Assembly (NCBI GenBank): GCA_021798415.1
Contig: JAJZGO010000035.1
Location: forward strand, 1 to 14,104
Direction of reading: 5' to 3'
DNA: 14,104 nucleotides
Source: Thermoplasmata archaeon
Lineage (GTDB): Archaea > Thermoplasmatota > Thermoplasmata > Lutacidiplasmatales > UBA184
A model generated the notes under the pieces. That model had not been told where the DNA came from. It did not search any database and worked only from the letters and a program-made list of their open reading frames with translations. The position numbers and the translations under genes were made by a program. This document shows, piece after piece, positions 1-6,243 of this stretch (positions within the stretch are counted from its first letter, which is position 1; the number at the start of each line of letters is the position of its first letter).

Positions 1-181
1 GGCGACGATCGCGGTGGTCGTGGAGCTCGTGCTCGTGCCCTTCGCTGCCCCGTCCGACGGCCGGCCGGTGGGGTCGACCCAAGGCCCCGACCTCGAACCT
101 CCGGCCCGCGGTCCGCTCCGCGGGCCGATCGTTTCGGGGCCTCTCAGTATATCTAATTCCGAAGAAGATAGGGCCCGCGGC
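1..181. other. Left-edge sequence with no assigned gene
   Basis: This stretch lies before the first gene. The frame of the downstream enzyme stays open through it and would add 56 residues from a GTG-type start near position 14, but that extension is low-complexity Pro/Gly/Arg-rich sequence, matches nothing in the enzyme family, and runs through the TATA-like box. I see no other convincing coding frame on either strand. It could hold the very end of a gene cut by the window edge, but nothing supports that. Confidence 0.4.
148..155 (+). promoter_or_regulatory. TATA-like box of the PEP mutase-family gene
   Basis: TATATCTA stands in an AT-rich patch inside very GC-rich sequence. Its centre is about 30 bp upstream of the ATG at 182, the spacing expected when transcription begins at or a few bases before the start codon. 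No Shine-Dalgarno sequence lies between box and ATG, which fits a leaderless mRNA. Confidence 0.6.
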
Positions 182-1036
182 ATGTCGGCGCAAGTAGAGA
201 AGGCCGAGCGGTTTCGCGCGCTCCACCGCCGCCGCCGACTGTTCGTCCTGCCGAACGCCTGGGATGTCCCGAGCGCCCGAACGTTCGAGGACGCCGGCTT
301 TCCCGCGGTCGCGACCTCGAGCGCGGGGGTGATGGCGTCGCTCGGTTACCCCGACGGACAGACGATGCCCCGGCGGGAGCTGGTCGCCGCCGTTCGACGG
401 ATCGCGGACCGCCTTTCCGTCCCGCTCAGCGCGGACGTCGTCGCCGGGTTCGGACGAAGTGCCGGCGAGGTCGCCCGCACGGTCCGCTCCGTCCTCGGTG
501 CCGGGGCCGTCGGCATCAACCTCGAGGACCTCGATCCCTCGAGCGGCCGGCTGTTCCGCGTCGAGGCCCAGGTCGAGAAGGTCCGCGCGGTCCGAAGGAC
601 GGCCGAGGCGGTCGGTGTCCCTCTCGTGATCAACGCCCGCACGGACGCGGTGCGCCACCATCCCGGCACCCCGACGGCTCGACTCGAGGAGGCGGTTCGT
701 CGCGCGTCCGCCTACCGGGACGCGGGGGCCGACTGCGTCTATCCGATGGGGCTCACCGACGCGGGGTCGATCTCCACGTTCGTCCGCGCGGTCGACGCAC
801 CGGTGAACGTGATGGTCCGCGCCGGCCTCCCGCCCCTCGCGGAGCTGGAACGGCTCGGCGTCCGCCGGCTCAGCTTCGGCCCCTCGGCTTCCTACGCGGC
901 GATGGGACTCCTCCGGCGGGCGAGTCGCGAGATCCTGACGTACGGTACCTTCACTTCGCTCGTGGACGGGGCGATCACGTTCGACGAGCTGAACCTTCTC
1001 GCGTTGCCGAAACCGCTGGGACGCTCCCGCGGGTAG
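182..1036 (+). CDS. Isocitrate lyase/PEP mutase superfamily protein
   Basis: A 284-residue TIM-barrel enzyme of the PEP mutase/isocitrate lyase superfamily, which makes or breaks C-C or C-P bonds next to an alpha-oxo acid with Mg2+. Family signatures run in order: SSAGVMASLGYPDG (46-59), SADVVAGFG (83-91, with the metal-binding Asp84), GAVGINLEDLD (108-118, Glu115/Asp116), INARTDA (150-156), GADCVYP (182-188) and PVNVMVRAGLPPLAELERLGVRRLSFGP (207-234). The length is normal for the PEPM-like subgroup. The catalytic KKCGH motif of true isocitrate and methylisocitrate lyases is absent, with DPSSGRLFRVE in the equivalent loop, so lyase activity on isocitrate is unlikely. Oxaloacetate decarboxylase or an uncharacterised phosphonate or oxo-acid reaction is possible. 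The ATG at 182 is chosen because of the TATA-like box 30 bp upstream and because homology begins right after it. Family assignment is firm; the substrate is unknown. Confidence 0.9.
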   Translation: MSAQVEKAERFRALHRRRRLFVLPNAWDVPSARTFEDAGFPAVATSSAGVMASLGYPDGQTMPRRELVAAVRRIADRLSVPLSADVVAGFGRSAGEVARTVRSVLGAGAVGINLEDLDPSSGRLFRVEAQVEKVRAVRRTAEAVGVPLVINARTDAVRHHPGTPTARLEEAVRRASAYRDAGADCVYPMGLTDAGSISTFVRAVDAPVNVMVRAGLPPLAELERLGVRRLSFGPSASYAAMGLLRRASREILTYGTFTSLVDGAITFDELNLLALPKPLGRSRG

Positions 1037-1136
1037 TTCAAGCTCCTCTCGCCCCCCCCGGGAGCGCCTTCGACCGTGGAATCGGTTTCACGGACCGACC
1101 AAATAGCCCGCCTCGGGTGGACCGCGTGTCCCCCTC

Positions 1137-1145
1137 GGAGGGGAG
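1137..1145 (+). promoter_or_regulatory. Shine-Dalgarno sequence deciding the DoxX-like start
   Basis: GGAGGGGAG lies about 7 nt before the ATG at 1153. It favours that ATG over the in-frame GTG at 1117. An AT-rich AAATAG around 1101-1106 could be the matching TATA-like element, giving a leader of roughly 25 nt. Confidence 0.5.
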
Positions 1146-1152
1146 CCAAAGG

Positions 1153-1749
1153 ATGAGCGCGAACCAGGTCGTTGGGAAGAATTGGTGGGTCCGCCACGTC
1201 GGCGCGTTGAAGACCACGTTCCGGGTCTTGCTCGGCGTGGTGTGGCTGGTCAATGGGGTACTCAAGTTCACGTCCGGGTACGTCGACAGCTTCCTCGGGG
1301 ACGTCCAGAACTCCCAGGCGAACGCCCCGAGCTGGCTCTCGGGGTGGTACTCGTTCTGGGCTACCCAGGCCGGCAGCAACGCCTCGCTCATCGTCTATAC
1401 GGTCGGGGCGTTCGAGGTGATGCTCGGGCTCGCTCTCGTCTTCGGCTTCGCACGGAAGATCGCGTACTCGGGGGGCGCCGTGCTGAGCCTCTTGATCTGG
1501 GCAATCCCGGAGGGATTCGGAGGACCGTACCAGGCGGGATCCGGAGGGACTGATGTCGGGACCGGCCTCGTCTACGCGATCGCCCTGTTCGGGCTGATCG
1601 TCATCAACGCGACCTACGGGCCCAGTCGCTACAGCCTCGACAGCCTGATCGAGCGGGTCTTTCCCGGCTGGGCACGCCTCGCCGAGTTCGGCCCGCGAGA
1701 GGCGCGGGCGACGTCCGACCGGCCCCGCAAGGAGCTCCCCGCCGCCTGA
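1153..1749 (+). CDS. DoxX/DoxD-like four-TM membrane protein
   Basis: A 198-residue integral membrane protein with four predicted helices at about 22-40, 78-98, 103-120 and 137-154. It resembles the DoxX/DoxD family, whose archaeal founder is the small subunit of thiosulfate:quinone oxidoreductase in Acidianus. Family-like features are the first helix ending in NGVLKF, the helix-2 segment GAFEVMLGLALVFGFARK, and the glycine-rich IPEGFGGPYQAGSGGTDVGTG loop before helix 4. The C-terminal 35 residues are charged and probably cytoplasmic. No DoxA partner or other sulfur gene is nearby, so thiosulfate oxidation cannot be inferred; many DoxX homologues have other or unknown redox-linked roles. The ATG at 1153 follows a good Shine-Dalgarno sequence. 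The gene is convergent with the zinc-ribbon gene that follows. Confidence 0.75.
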   Translation: MSANQVVGKNWWVRHVGALKTTFRVLLGVVWLVNGVLKFTSGYVDSFLGDVQNSQANAPSWLSGWYSFWATQAGSNASLIVYTVGAFEVMLGLALVFGFARKIAYSGGAVLSLLIWAIPEGFGGPYQAGSGGTDVGTGLVYAIALFGLIVINATYGPSRYSLDSLIERVFPGWARLAEFGPREARATSDRPRKELPAA

Positions 1750-1855
1750 CGGGACCATCGAGCGCCGACCTTCCGGGGCGGGATGGCGAGACCCGCCCCT
1801 GGCCCGGGGAGTCGGCCCCGTGCCCGACGGCCCGCGCTCGGGGCCTACGGCTCGC

Positions 1856-2560
1856 TCAGTCGCGCCGTCGCCGGGGGCGATCCTCGGATTCCTCGTCGTC
1901 GTCCCGGCGAGGAGCGCGCCGACGGTACGAGCTCGGCCGGTCGCCCCCGCGCGGTGGGCTCCATCCGCCCCGGGACCGCGGACGGGAGCCGGCGCCGGGG
2001 GGACCCCGGCCGAAGCCGCCTCCGCGGCGGGGGGCAAACCCGCCCCGGCGGTTGTCTTCGCGTCGCGGGGGAAGAGTGAACCGGTTCCCGCACGAGGAGC
2101 ACTCGCCCATGACGAGTCCGTCGTCCCCCGTCGTGAATCGGAGGGGGCCACCGCACTCGCGGCACGGGCGCGACGCCGGTCGCGCGCCCCCATCGAACGG
2201 CTTGCGGAACGTCCGCTCGACGCGTTCGGGTCCGGCGGAGGGTCGCGAGACAACGTAGCTGACCGTCGTCGAGCAACCCCGGCAGGCCGCCTCGAGGCCG
2301 CTTTCCCCCACGCTGCGGATCGTCAGCTGTCCACCGCACTCGGCACACACCGGGGCGTTTGCATCGGCCGGCGGGCCGACGACCGCGGCGGCTGCCGCCT
2401 CACCCGCCTCCGGTGCACCCACCGGCGCCCGGGTGCCCGGTTCGATACCCTCGAGAACCATGGACGCCTTTCCGCAATCGGGGCACGTCCCGCTCAAGAG
2501 GCGGGCGCTTTGGCTCTGGAATTCCATCTCGGCGCCACAGTCGGGGCAAGAACTCGGCAA
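1856..2560 (-). CDS. Triple zinc-ribbon protein with RGG-rich tail
   Basis: A 234-residue soluble protein with three four-cysteine zinc ribbons followed by a basic disordered tail. The cysteine pairs are C5/C8 with C26/C29, C72/C75 with C93/C96, and C133/C136 with C154/C157. Ribbons one and two are joined by an Ala/Pro/Gly linker (about 40-70). From about 166 the chain is dominated by Arg, Gly and Pro with several RGG/RRGG/GGF units, then an acidic DDDEESED patch and a final RPRRRRD. Zinc ribbons plus an RGG tail suggest nucleic-acid, probably RNA, binding; this is inference, as I cannot name a family. The start is TTG at 2560: the later ATG at residue 12 would remove the first Cys pair, and GAGGAAA sits just upstream. 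A TATA-like TGTAAAG lies near 2595. The DEAD-box helicase in this window has a comparable tail. Confidence 0.7.
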   Translation of the reverse strand: MPSSCPDCGAEMEFQSQSARLLSGTCPDCGKASMVLEGIEPGTRAPVGAPEAGEAAAAAVVGPPADANAPVCAECGGQLTIRSVGESGLEAACRGCSTTVSYVVSRPSAGPERVERTFRKPFDGGARPASRPCRECGGPLRFTTGDDGLVMGECSSCGNRFTLPPRREDNRRGGFAPRRGGGFGRGPPGAGSRPRSRGGWSPPRGGDRPSSYRRRAPRRDDDEESEDRPRRRRD

Positions 2561-2718
2561 GGTTTCCTCTGCGGACCGAGTCCACCTGACCTCTTTACAT
2601 CGAGCCTGCCTCGAGCCGGCCGTCAGCCCCCCTCTTCCCGTCCGGGGGTGGGCCCCGGTGCACGCCTCGGCCCTCCGGTCCAGGATACTGCTATCCGCGG
2701 CCGACCGATCCGAGCGCC

Positions 2719-3300
2719 GTGGTAACGTACGTCGCTCTCCTTCGAGCGGTCAACGTCGGGGGAATCCGGATCGCCATGGACGAGCTGCGGGCGCTCGCCG
2801 CGAGCCTGGGGTACGGGAACGTGCGATCGTTCTTACAGACCGGGAATCTCGTGTTCGACAGCGAGGGCGAACGGCCGGTCGCGGTGGAACACCGGCTCGC
2901 GGAGGCCACCGGACGCCGTCTGGGGGTCAGGACGGAATTCTTCGTGCGGACGTCCCCGGAGTGGACCGCCGCGATCGAAGCGAACCCGCTCGCCGAAGCG
3001 GCCGTCCGGGACCCGAGCCACCTCGTGGTCGTCTTTCTCAAGGCGAGCCCCTCGGGCGCCGAGGTGAAGGCGCTGCGCGCGGCGGTCATGGGACCCGAGA
3101 CCGTCGAGGTCGTCGGCCGACAGGCCTACATCGCCTACCCGGAGGGGATCGCCGGATCCCGGCTCACGCTCTCGCGGATCGAACGCGCGCTGGGCACCCC
3201 AGGAACCGGCCGGAACTGGAACACGGTACGGCGCCTAGGGGCCGAGGCAACGGATCGAGCAGAATCCTCCTCTGGGCCCGCTCGCCCGGCCCGGAGCTAG
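2719..3300 (+). CDS. DUF1697 family protein
   Basis: A 193-residue protein matching the DUF1697 family closely. It opens with VTYVALLRAVNVGG, continues with MDELRALAASLGYGNVRSFLQTGNLVFDS (20-48), has the ASLPGT-type central region replaced by NPLAEAAVRDPSHLVVVFL (89-107), and ends with the diagnostic TGRNWNTV (163-170). The first 170 residues are the usual family length; the last 20 are a low-complexity Ser/Ala/Arg/Pro extension. The family is widespread in bacteria and archaea and its biochemical role is unknown; it is predicted cytoplasmic. Translation starts at GTG 2719, since the family motif begins immediately after it. A weak AT-rich element around 2685-2694 lies about 30 bp upstream and could be the promoter. 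The gene ends 28 bp before the Cys-rich mini-gene and may be co-transcribed with it. Confidence 0.88.
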   Translation: MVTYVALLRAVNVGGIRIAMDELRALAASLGYGNVRSFLQTGNLVFDSEGERPVAVEHRLAEATGRRLGVRTEFFVRTSPEWTAAIEANPLAEAAVRDPSHLVVVFLKASPSGAEVKALRAAVMGPETVEVVGRQAYIAYPEGIAGSRLTLSRIERALGTPGTGRNWNTVRRLGAEATDRAESSSGPARPARS

Positions 3301-3315
3301 GCCACGTTCGGCGGC

Positions 3316-3322
3316 GGGGAGG
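3316..3322 (+). promoter_or_regulatory. Shine-Dalgarno sequence of the Cys-rich peptide
   Basis: GGGGAGG, complementary to the anti-Shine-Dalgarno end of 16S rRNA, ends 6 nt before ATG 3329. It is one of the best-spaced ribosome-binding sites in the window and is the main support for translation of a frame this short. Confidence 0.55.
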
Positions 3323-3328
3323 CCACGA

Positions 3329-3475
3329 ATGATTTTTGAGATGGTTCGACATGACGACATTGTGTCCGGGGCAGCCCTAGCTTGTGCCTGCTGCGACTGT
3401 GGCTCTTGCTGCAAGTGTTGCGCGTGCTGCTCGGTCGATGAGGTCTGCTGCACGACCTGCCCGTCTCCGGCTTAG
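3329..3475 (+). CDS. Cysteine-rich 48-residue peptide, metallothionein-like
   Basis: A short reading frame from ATG 3329 to TAG 3473-3475. Thirteen of its 48 residues are Cys (19, 21, 22, 24, 27, 28, 30, 31, 33, 34, 40, 41, 44), ten of them TGC codons. The core CACCDCGSCCKCCACC is followed by VDEVCCTTCPSPA. A Shine-Dalgarno GGGGAGG (3316-3322) stands 6 nt before the ATG. CXC and CC arrangements with no aromatic residues in the core resemble metallothioneins, so binding of Zn, Cu or another thiophilic metal is the leading guess. The N-terminal 18 residues (MIFEMVRHDD, then IVSGAALA) have no Cys and could be a leader, so a Cys-rich RiPP precursor is an alternative, but no maturase or transporter is nearby. 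Another start could be ATG 3341. I know no exact family. The gene follows DUF1697 by 28 bp. Confidence 0.55.
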   Translation: MIFEMVRHDDIVSGAALACACCDCGSCCKCCACCSVDEVCCTTCPSPA

Positions 3476-3587
3476 CTTTCGGAGGTTCGGCCGGGGGGCG
3501 GGACCCCCAACACAGGGGCTCGCTTCGATCTCGTTGTGAAGCCGGCCTGACGGATGTATGAGAAGGCCGGTCGCCGTCCGGATTCTC

Positions 3588-4145
3588 ATGTCCGTCGCGT
3601 ACCCGACCCCCGGGGGAGCCTATACAGCCGTCCGGAATCGACCGCCCTCGGCCGGCACGGCCGAATCGCTCGTGCTGGCGGCGCTCGTCCTCCAGGTGAT
3701 CGGCGCGGCGGTGCTGATCATCGGCCTGTCGGTCGCGCTCGGCGTGTCGGTGGTCACGCCGTTCGCCTACTCCTGGGTGGTCGCGATCGTCGCCGTCGTC
3801 ATCGGCGGGATCGCCCTGCTGTTCCTGTACCTCGCCTACGAGTACTCCTACCGCCGCATCAAGGCCGGGGAATACGAGGCCGCCCAGACACCGACCCTTC
3901 TGATCGGCATCCTGTCGCTCTTCGTCGGGATCGTTCCGGGGATCCTCTACATCGTGGGCTACGCGAAGCTCGGCGACGCCGTGCGGGAGCAGCGGTCGAT
4001 GTTCGTCCCTCCCCCGGCCGGGGTCGCGGCCGGGACTCTCGCACCGGGCGCCGGGACCCAGGTGGCGTGCCGCGGATGCGGCCGGGTCTACCTCGTCGGG
4101 CAGTTCCCATTCTGCCCCAACTGCGGTCAGAAGATCGGCGCCTGA
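3588..4145 (+). CDS. Three-TM protein with C-terminal zinc ribbon
   Basis: A 185-residue membrane protein of unknown function. After a short Pro/Gly-rich N-terminus come three hydrophobic helices at about 26-54, 61-85 and 103-126, the second followed by a positively charged YRRIKAGEYEAAQ loop. A flexible Ala/Pro/Gly linker (138-158) leads to a zinc ribbon, C161/C164 and C176/C179, with the sequence CRGCGRVYLVGQFPFCPNCG. This is a common architecture in GC-rich archaea and bacteria, usually with the ribbon in the cytoplasm, but no role is established. An in-frame ATG at 3558 would add ten residues. I prefer 3588 because TGTATGAG (3556-3563) lies about 28 bp upstream, as in the leaderless genes here, whereas 3558 has neither a TATA-like box nor a Shine-Dalgarno sequence. 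Confidence 0.7.
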   Translation: MSVAYPTPGGAYTAVRNRPPSAGTAESLVLAALVLQVIGAAVLIIGLSVALGVSVVTPFAYSWVVAIVAVVIGGIALLFLYLAYEYSYRRIKAGEYEAAQTPTLLIGILSLFVGIVPGILYIVGYAKLGDAVREQRSMFVPPPAGVAAGTLAPGAGTQVACRGCGRVYLVGQFPFCPNCGQKIGA

Positions 4146-4668
4146 ACGTCCCGAGGGTGGCCGTCGGTCGCCGAGCGGCCGAGCGACCGGCTCCCGCCGC
4201 GATCGGCGGCGGGTACGCCCCCGCGGGAAAGCCGGCGGCCTCGTGGGAGGTGCTCCGCCCTCTCCACCGGGCCCACCTCGCCCTAGGCCGCGTCCGCCGC
4301 CCGTTAGCGGTCGGGGCCTTCGCCGGGACGGAGGGGCGTCCCGCACCGGTGGGAACGATCGTGGTCGTAGGGCCGAGGGCGGCCGCTGGACGGTGGCGAC
4401 CTCGGCCCGCGCATCATCCCGCACACCCGCACATGCTCCACGGTGGGAAGTATGCCTCGGGCGGTCGCGCACCGCGTGCTGGTGCGGGGCGACGGGCCGT
4501 TCCCCGGCGGTACGCGTTCGAGTCAGGGGCGTTCGATCGGGCGTTCCCGTCCGGCCGTTCGTCGCGAGGTGGTCGGGGGTGGCGTCCCGGCGAGTCGCGC
4601 ACGCGCGGGATCGGCCTTCCCTCGGGGATTCCTTAAAGTCGACCGACTTCGTATCGCCTTCTCGACCG
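4146..4668. other. Gene-poor 520-bp stretch, possible gene remnant
   Basis: No frame here has both a plausible start and protein-like sequence throughout. On the plus strand the frame beginning around 4190 reads SWEVLRPLHRAHLALGRV, then RRPLAVGAFAG and PVGTIVVVGPRA, with GC-rich third positions until about 4385. Protein-like character is lost after that into Arg/Pro/Gly-rich sequence. This could be the remains of a decayed gene, or chance in very GC-rich DNA. The right end carries the promoter of the following GNAT gene. No tRNA or CRISPR-like structure was seen. Confidence 0.35.
4633..4638 (+). promoter_or_regulatory. TATA-like box of the two-domain GNAT gene
   Basis: TTAAAG is centred about 33 bp before the ATG at 4669 and stands out in GC-rich sequence. 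No Shine-Dalgarno sequence follows, so the transcript is probably leaderless or has a leader of only a few bases. Confidence 0.55.
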
Positions 4669-5640
4669 ATGATCCGGATCCAAGAGTGGAGCGAGCTCAG
4701 TGACCGTGCGCGGGATCGGGTCTCGCTCCTGGACGTTTCCGACGGCGATCCTGCGTCGCATTCGGAGCGCCAGCACGGCTACCGGGTGGACGGGGGCCTT
4801 TACCGGGGGTACCACGCCCTCTTCGCGGTTCGGAACGGGGACGTCCTCTCCCGGGCGGCCGGGATGGACCTTACGCTGACCACTCGCTCGCGCGACGAGC
4901 CCCTCCTCGGGGTCGCGGACGTGGTGACGCGACCGGATTCCCTCGGTCGTGGACTTGCGCCTCTCCTGATCGAAGAGTTGCACCGCCGAGCGAGCGCCCG
5001 AGGGATTCGTTGGGCGGCGCTGTGGACCCATCGGACCTGGACCGCGCATCGGCGGTACGAGAGACTCGGGTACCGCGACGCGTACTCGCCCGCGTTCCTC
5101 CTCAAGCGGATTCCGGCGGCCCCGCCCTCCGAACCTCCCGAGAGCTACGCCTTGCGACCCTGTCGCTTCCGCGACGCTGCGCTCCTCGACTCCCTCTTCG
5201 AGCGGGCCAGCGCCCAGCGCGTCGGATTCGTCCGCCGGCCCGCCGCGGCCTTCGAGGCCCGGTTCCGTCTCGGCAGCCGACGGCCGAACACCGTACATCT
5301 CCTCCTCCACCGGGGGGATCCGGTCGGGTACGCCGTCCTCGACGCGGACGAACACCAAGTGGTCTGCTACGAAGCGGTCGCGGTCCGACGGGCGGACCGG
5401 GCCGCCCTCGTGCGGCTGCTCGAAAAGCAAAGCGCCGGTCGTTGGCTCGTCTTCCGGCGCACGACCTTCGTGCGGGACCTCGGGGTGTGGGCCGCCCGAA
5501 GGGGGTACTCGGCCTTCCCGCTCGAGCACTCGACGCTGATGGTAAAGCCGCTCGCACCGCTCCCCCCGGCCGATCGTGCGGCGCTCATGCGCACGTTCGG
5601 GGACCCCCGGTTCTCGTGCCATACCGGCGACATGTTCTAG
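4669..5640 (+). CDS. Two-domain GNAT-family N-acetyltransferase
   Basis: A 323-residue cytoplasmic protein whose first half is a GNAT domain that would bind acetyl-CoA. The sequence GVADVVTRPDSLGRGLAPLLIEELHRRA (81-108) gives beta-strand 4 and the pyrophosphate-binding loop with its GRGLA turn, and WTHRTWTAHRRYERLGYRD (119-137) is the usual helix-strand of motif B. The second half (about 160-295) begins ALRPCRFRDAALLDSLFERA, as a GNAT fold would, but has no clear acetyl-CoA loop. This gives an Eis-like architecture of an active and a degenerate GNAT repeat, although the sterol-carrier-like third domain of Eis is missing. The acceptor (amine, antibiotic, peptide) is unknown. A longer frame upstream is rejected because it is low-complexity and crosses the TATA-like box; ATG 4669 fits leaderless spacing. 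The gene is convergent with the next gene. Confidence 0.8.
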   Translation: MIRIQEWSELSDRARDRVSLLDVSDGDPASHSERQHGYRVDGGLYRGYHALFAVRNGDVLSRAAGMDLTLTTRSRDEPLLGVADVVTRPDSLGRGLAPLLIEELHRRASARGIRWAALWTHRTWTAHRRYERLGYRDAYSPAFLLKRIPAAPPSEPPESYALRPCRFRDAALLDSLFERASAQRVGFVRRPAAAFEARFRLGSRRPNTVHLLLHRGDPVGYAVLDADEHQVVCYEAVAVRRADRAALVRLLEKQSAGRWLVFRRTTFVRDLGVWAARRGYSAFPLEHSTLMVKPLAPLPPADRAALMRTFGDPRFSCHTGDMF

Positions 5641-5694
5641 CCGGGAACCCGGACCCGCGTCCCCGGTGGGCGGCGTCGGCCCCGAGACGAGTGC

Positions 5695-6006
5695 TCAGAG
5701 CTTCCGCAAGAGCTGGTCGAGCTCCTCGGCGGCGCGGTCGAGTTCCTTCGCCGCGCGCCGGGCCGCCTTCTTGGCGGAGCCCGAGGGATCCTGGGCCGCG
5801 ACCTCCGCCTTCGAAAGGAGGCGTTTCGATAGGCGCGCCGTCGCTACCGCGAGGTCCTTCGCCGCGTGCTTCGCGTCCGCGACCAGCTGGTCGACCGGAT
5901 CGGAACGAACCGATCCCGCGGCCGACCCGGTCGCGCCCGGGCCGGCGCAGTGGGGACAGGATTCGGCACCGGGCGGCAGGAGGGTACCGCACCACTGACA
6001 GTACAT
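5695..6006 (-). CDS. Small zinc-ribbon protein with charged helix
   Basis: A 103-residue protein in two parts. The N-terminus is a compact zinc ribbon, C3/C6 and C17/C20, reading MYCQWCGTLLPPGAESCPHC. After a Gly/Ala/Ser linker, residues about 36-103 are rich in Ala, Lys, Glu, Asp and Leu and should form one or two long amphipathic helices or a coiled coil (DQLVADAKHAAKDLAVATAR, then KAARRAAKELDRAAEELDQL). No membrane segment is present. Such ribbon-plus-helix proteins are common in archaea and usually unassigned; a protein-protein adaptor role is only a guess. The ATG at 6006 is chosen over an upstream in-frame start at 6033 because the ribbon begins directly after it. A weak AT-rich CTTTTGGG element lies about 25 bp upstream. 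It is divergent from the cyclase-like gene. Confidence 0.65.
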   Translation of the reverse strand: MYCQWCGTLLPPGAESCPHCAGPGATGSAAGSVRSDPVDQLVADAKHAAKDLAVATARLSKRLLSKAEVAAQDPSGSAKKAARRAAKELDRAAEELDQLLRKL

Positions 6007-6080
6007 CGTCCCCGGTAGCGCGCGGCTTCCCAAAAGCGCTTGCTCCGTCCGCGGTTTCGAATCGAGACCTTCGCCCCGAG

Positions 6081-6110
6081 TCAGAACCCCACCGCGTGAA
6101 TCAGAACCCC
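6081..6110. repeat. Exact 10-bp direct repeat, 20 bp apart
   Basis: TCAGAACCCC occurs at 6081-6090 and again at 6101-6110, each followed by a CGCG-containing sequence. The 20-bp start-to-start distance is close to two helical turns, as expected for a protein binding twice on one face. It lies in the divergent region between the small zinc-ribbon gene and the cyclase-like gene. A regulatory role is inference only. Confidence 0.4.
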
Positions 6111-6148
6111 GCGGGTCCCGACCAGCTTGCGATTCTAGGCCTCCGCCA

Positions 6149-6178
6149 GCGGTCGACGGGGCCCTGGAGCTCGACCGC
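6149..6178. promoter_or_regulatory. 8-bp inverted repeat upstream of cyclase promoter
   Basis: GCGGTCGA (6149-6156) is the exact reverse complement of TCGACCGC (6171-6178), with a 14-nt spacer. The half-sites are 22 bp apart, and the right arm ends about 10 bp before the TTAAGG element at 6190-6195. The position suits an operator for a dimeric regulator; an RNA hairpin is less likely since it would lie upstream of transcription. Confidence 0.35.
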
Positions 6179-6189
6179 GGGCGAGTGAG

Positions 6190-6195
6190 TTAAGG
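6190..6195 (+). promoter_or_regulatory. TATA-like element of the cyclase-like gene
   Basis: TTAAGG lies about 50 bp before ATG 6244, so transcription would start near 6218 with a leader of about 25 nt. That leader contains GGGAG (6231-6235), a possible Shine-Dalgarno sequence 8 nt before the ATG. Confidence 0.4.
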
Positions 6196-6243
6196 CTTCG
6201 GAGCGGTCGGCCCTAGCGCGGGACACCGGCGGGAGACCGACGC

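Noticed and set aside
892..2253. Long minus-strand open frame of 453 codons
   Set aside because: Low-complexity Arg/Pro/Gly/Ala-rich translation opposite clear genes; a typical antisense shadow in GC-rich DNA.
3235..3453. Gln-rich 72-codon minus-strand frame opposite the Cys-rich peptide
   Set aside because: Gln codons arise from the complement of TGC repeats, it has no promoter or ribosome-binding site, and it overlaps the end of DUF1697.
3494..3508. GGGGG/CCCCC stem after the Cys-rich peptide as a terminator
   Set aside because: Short stem with no T-rich tract; too weak to list as a terminator in an archaeon.
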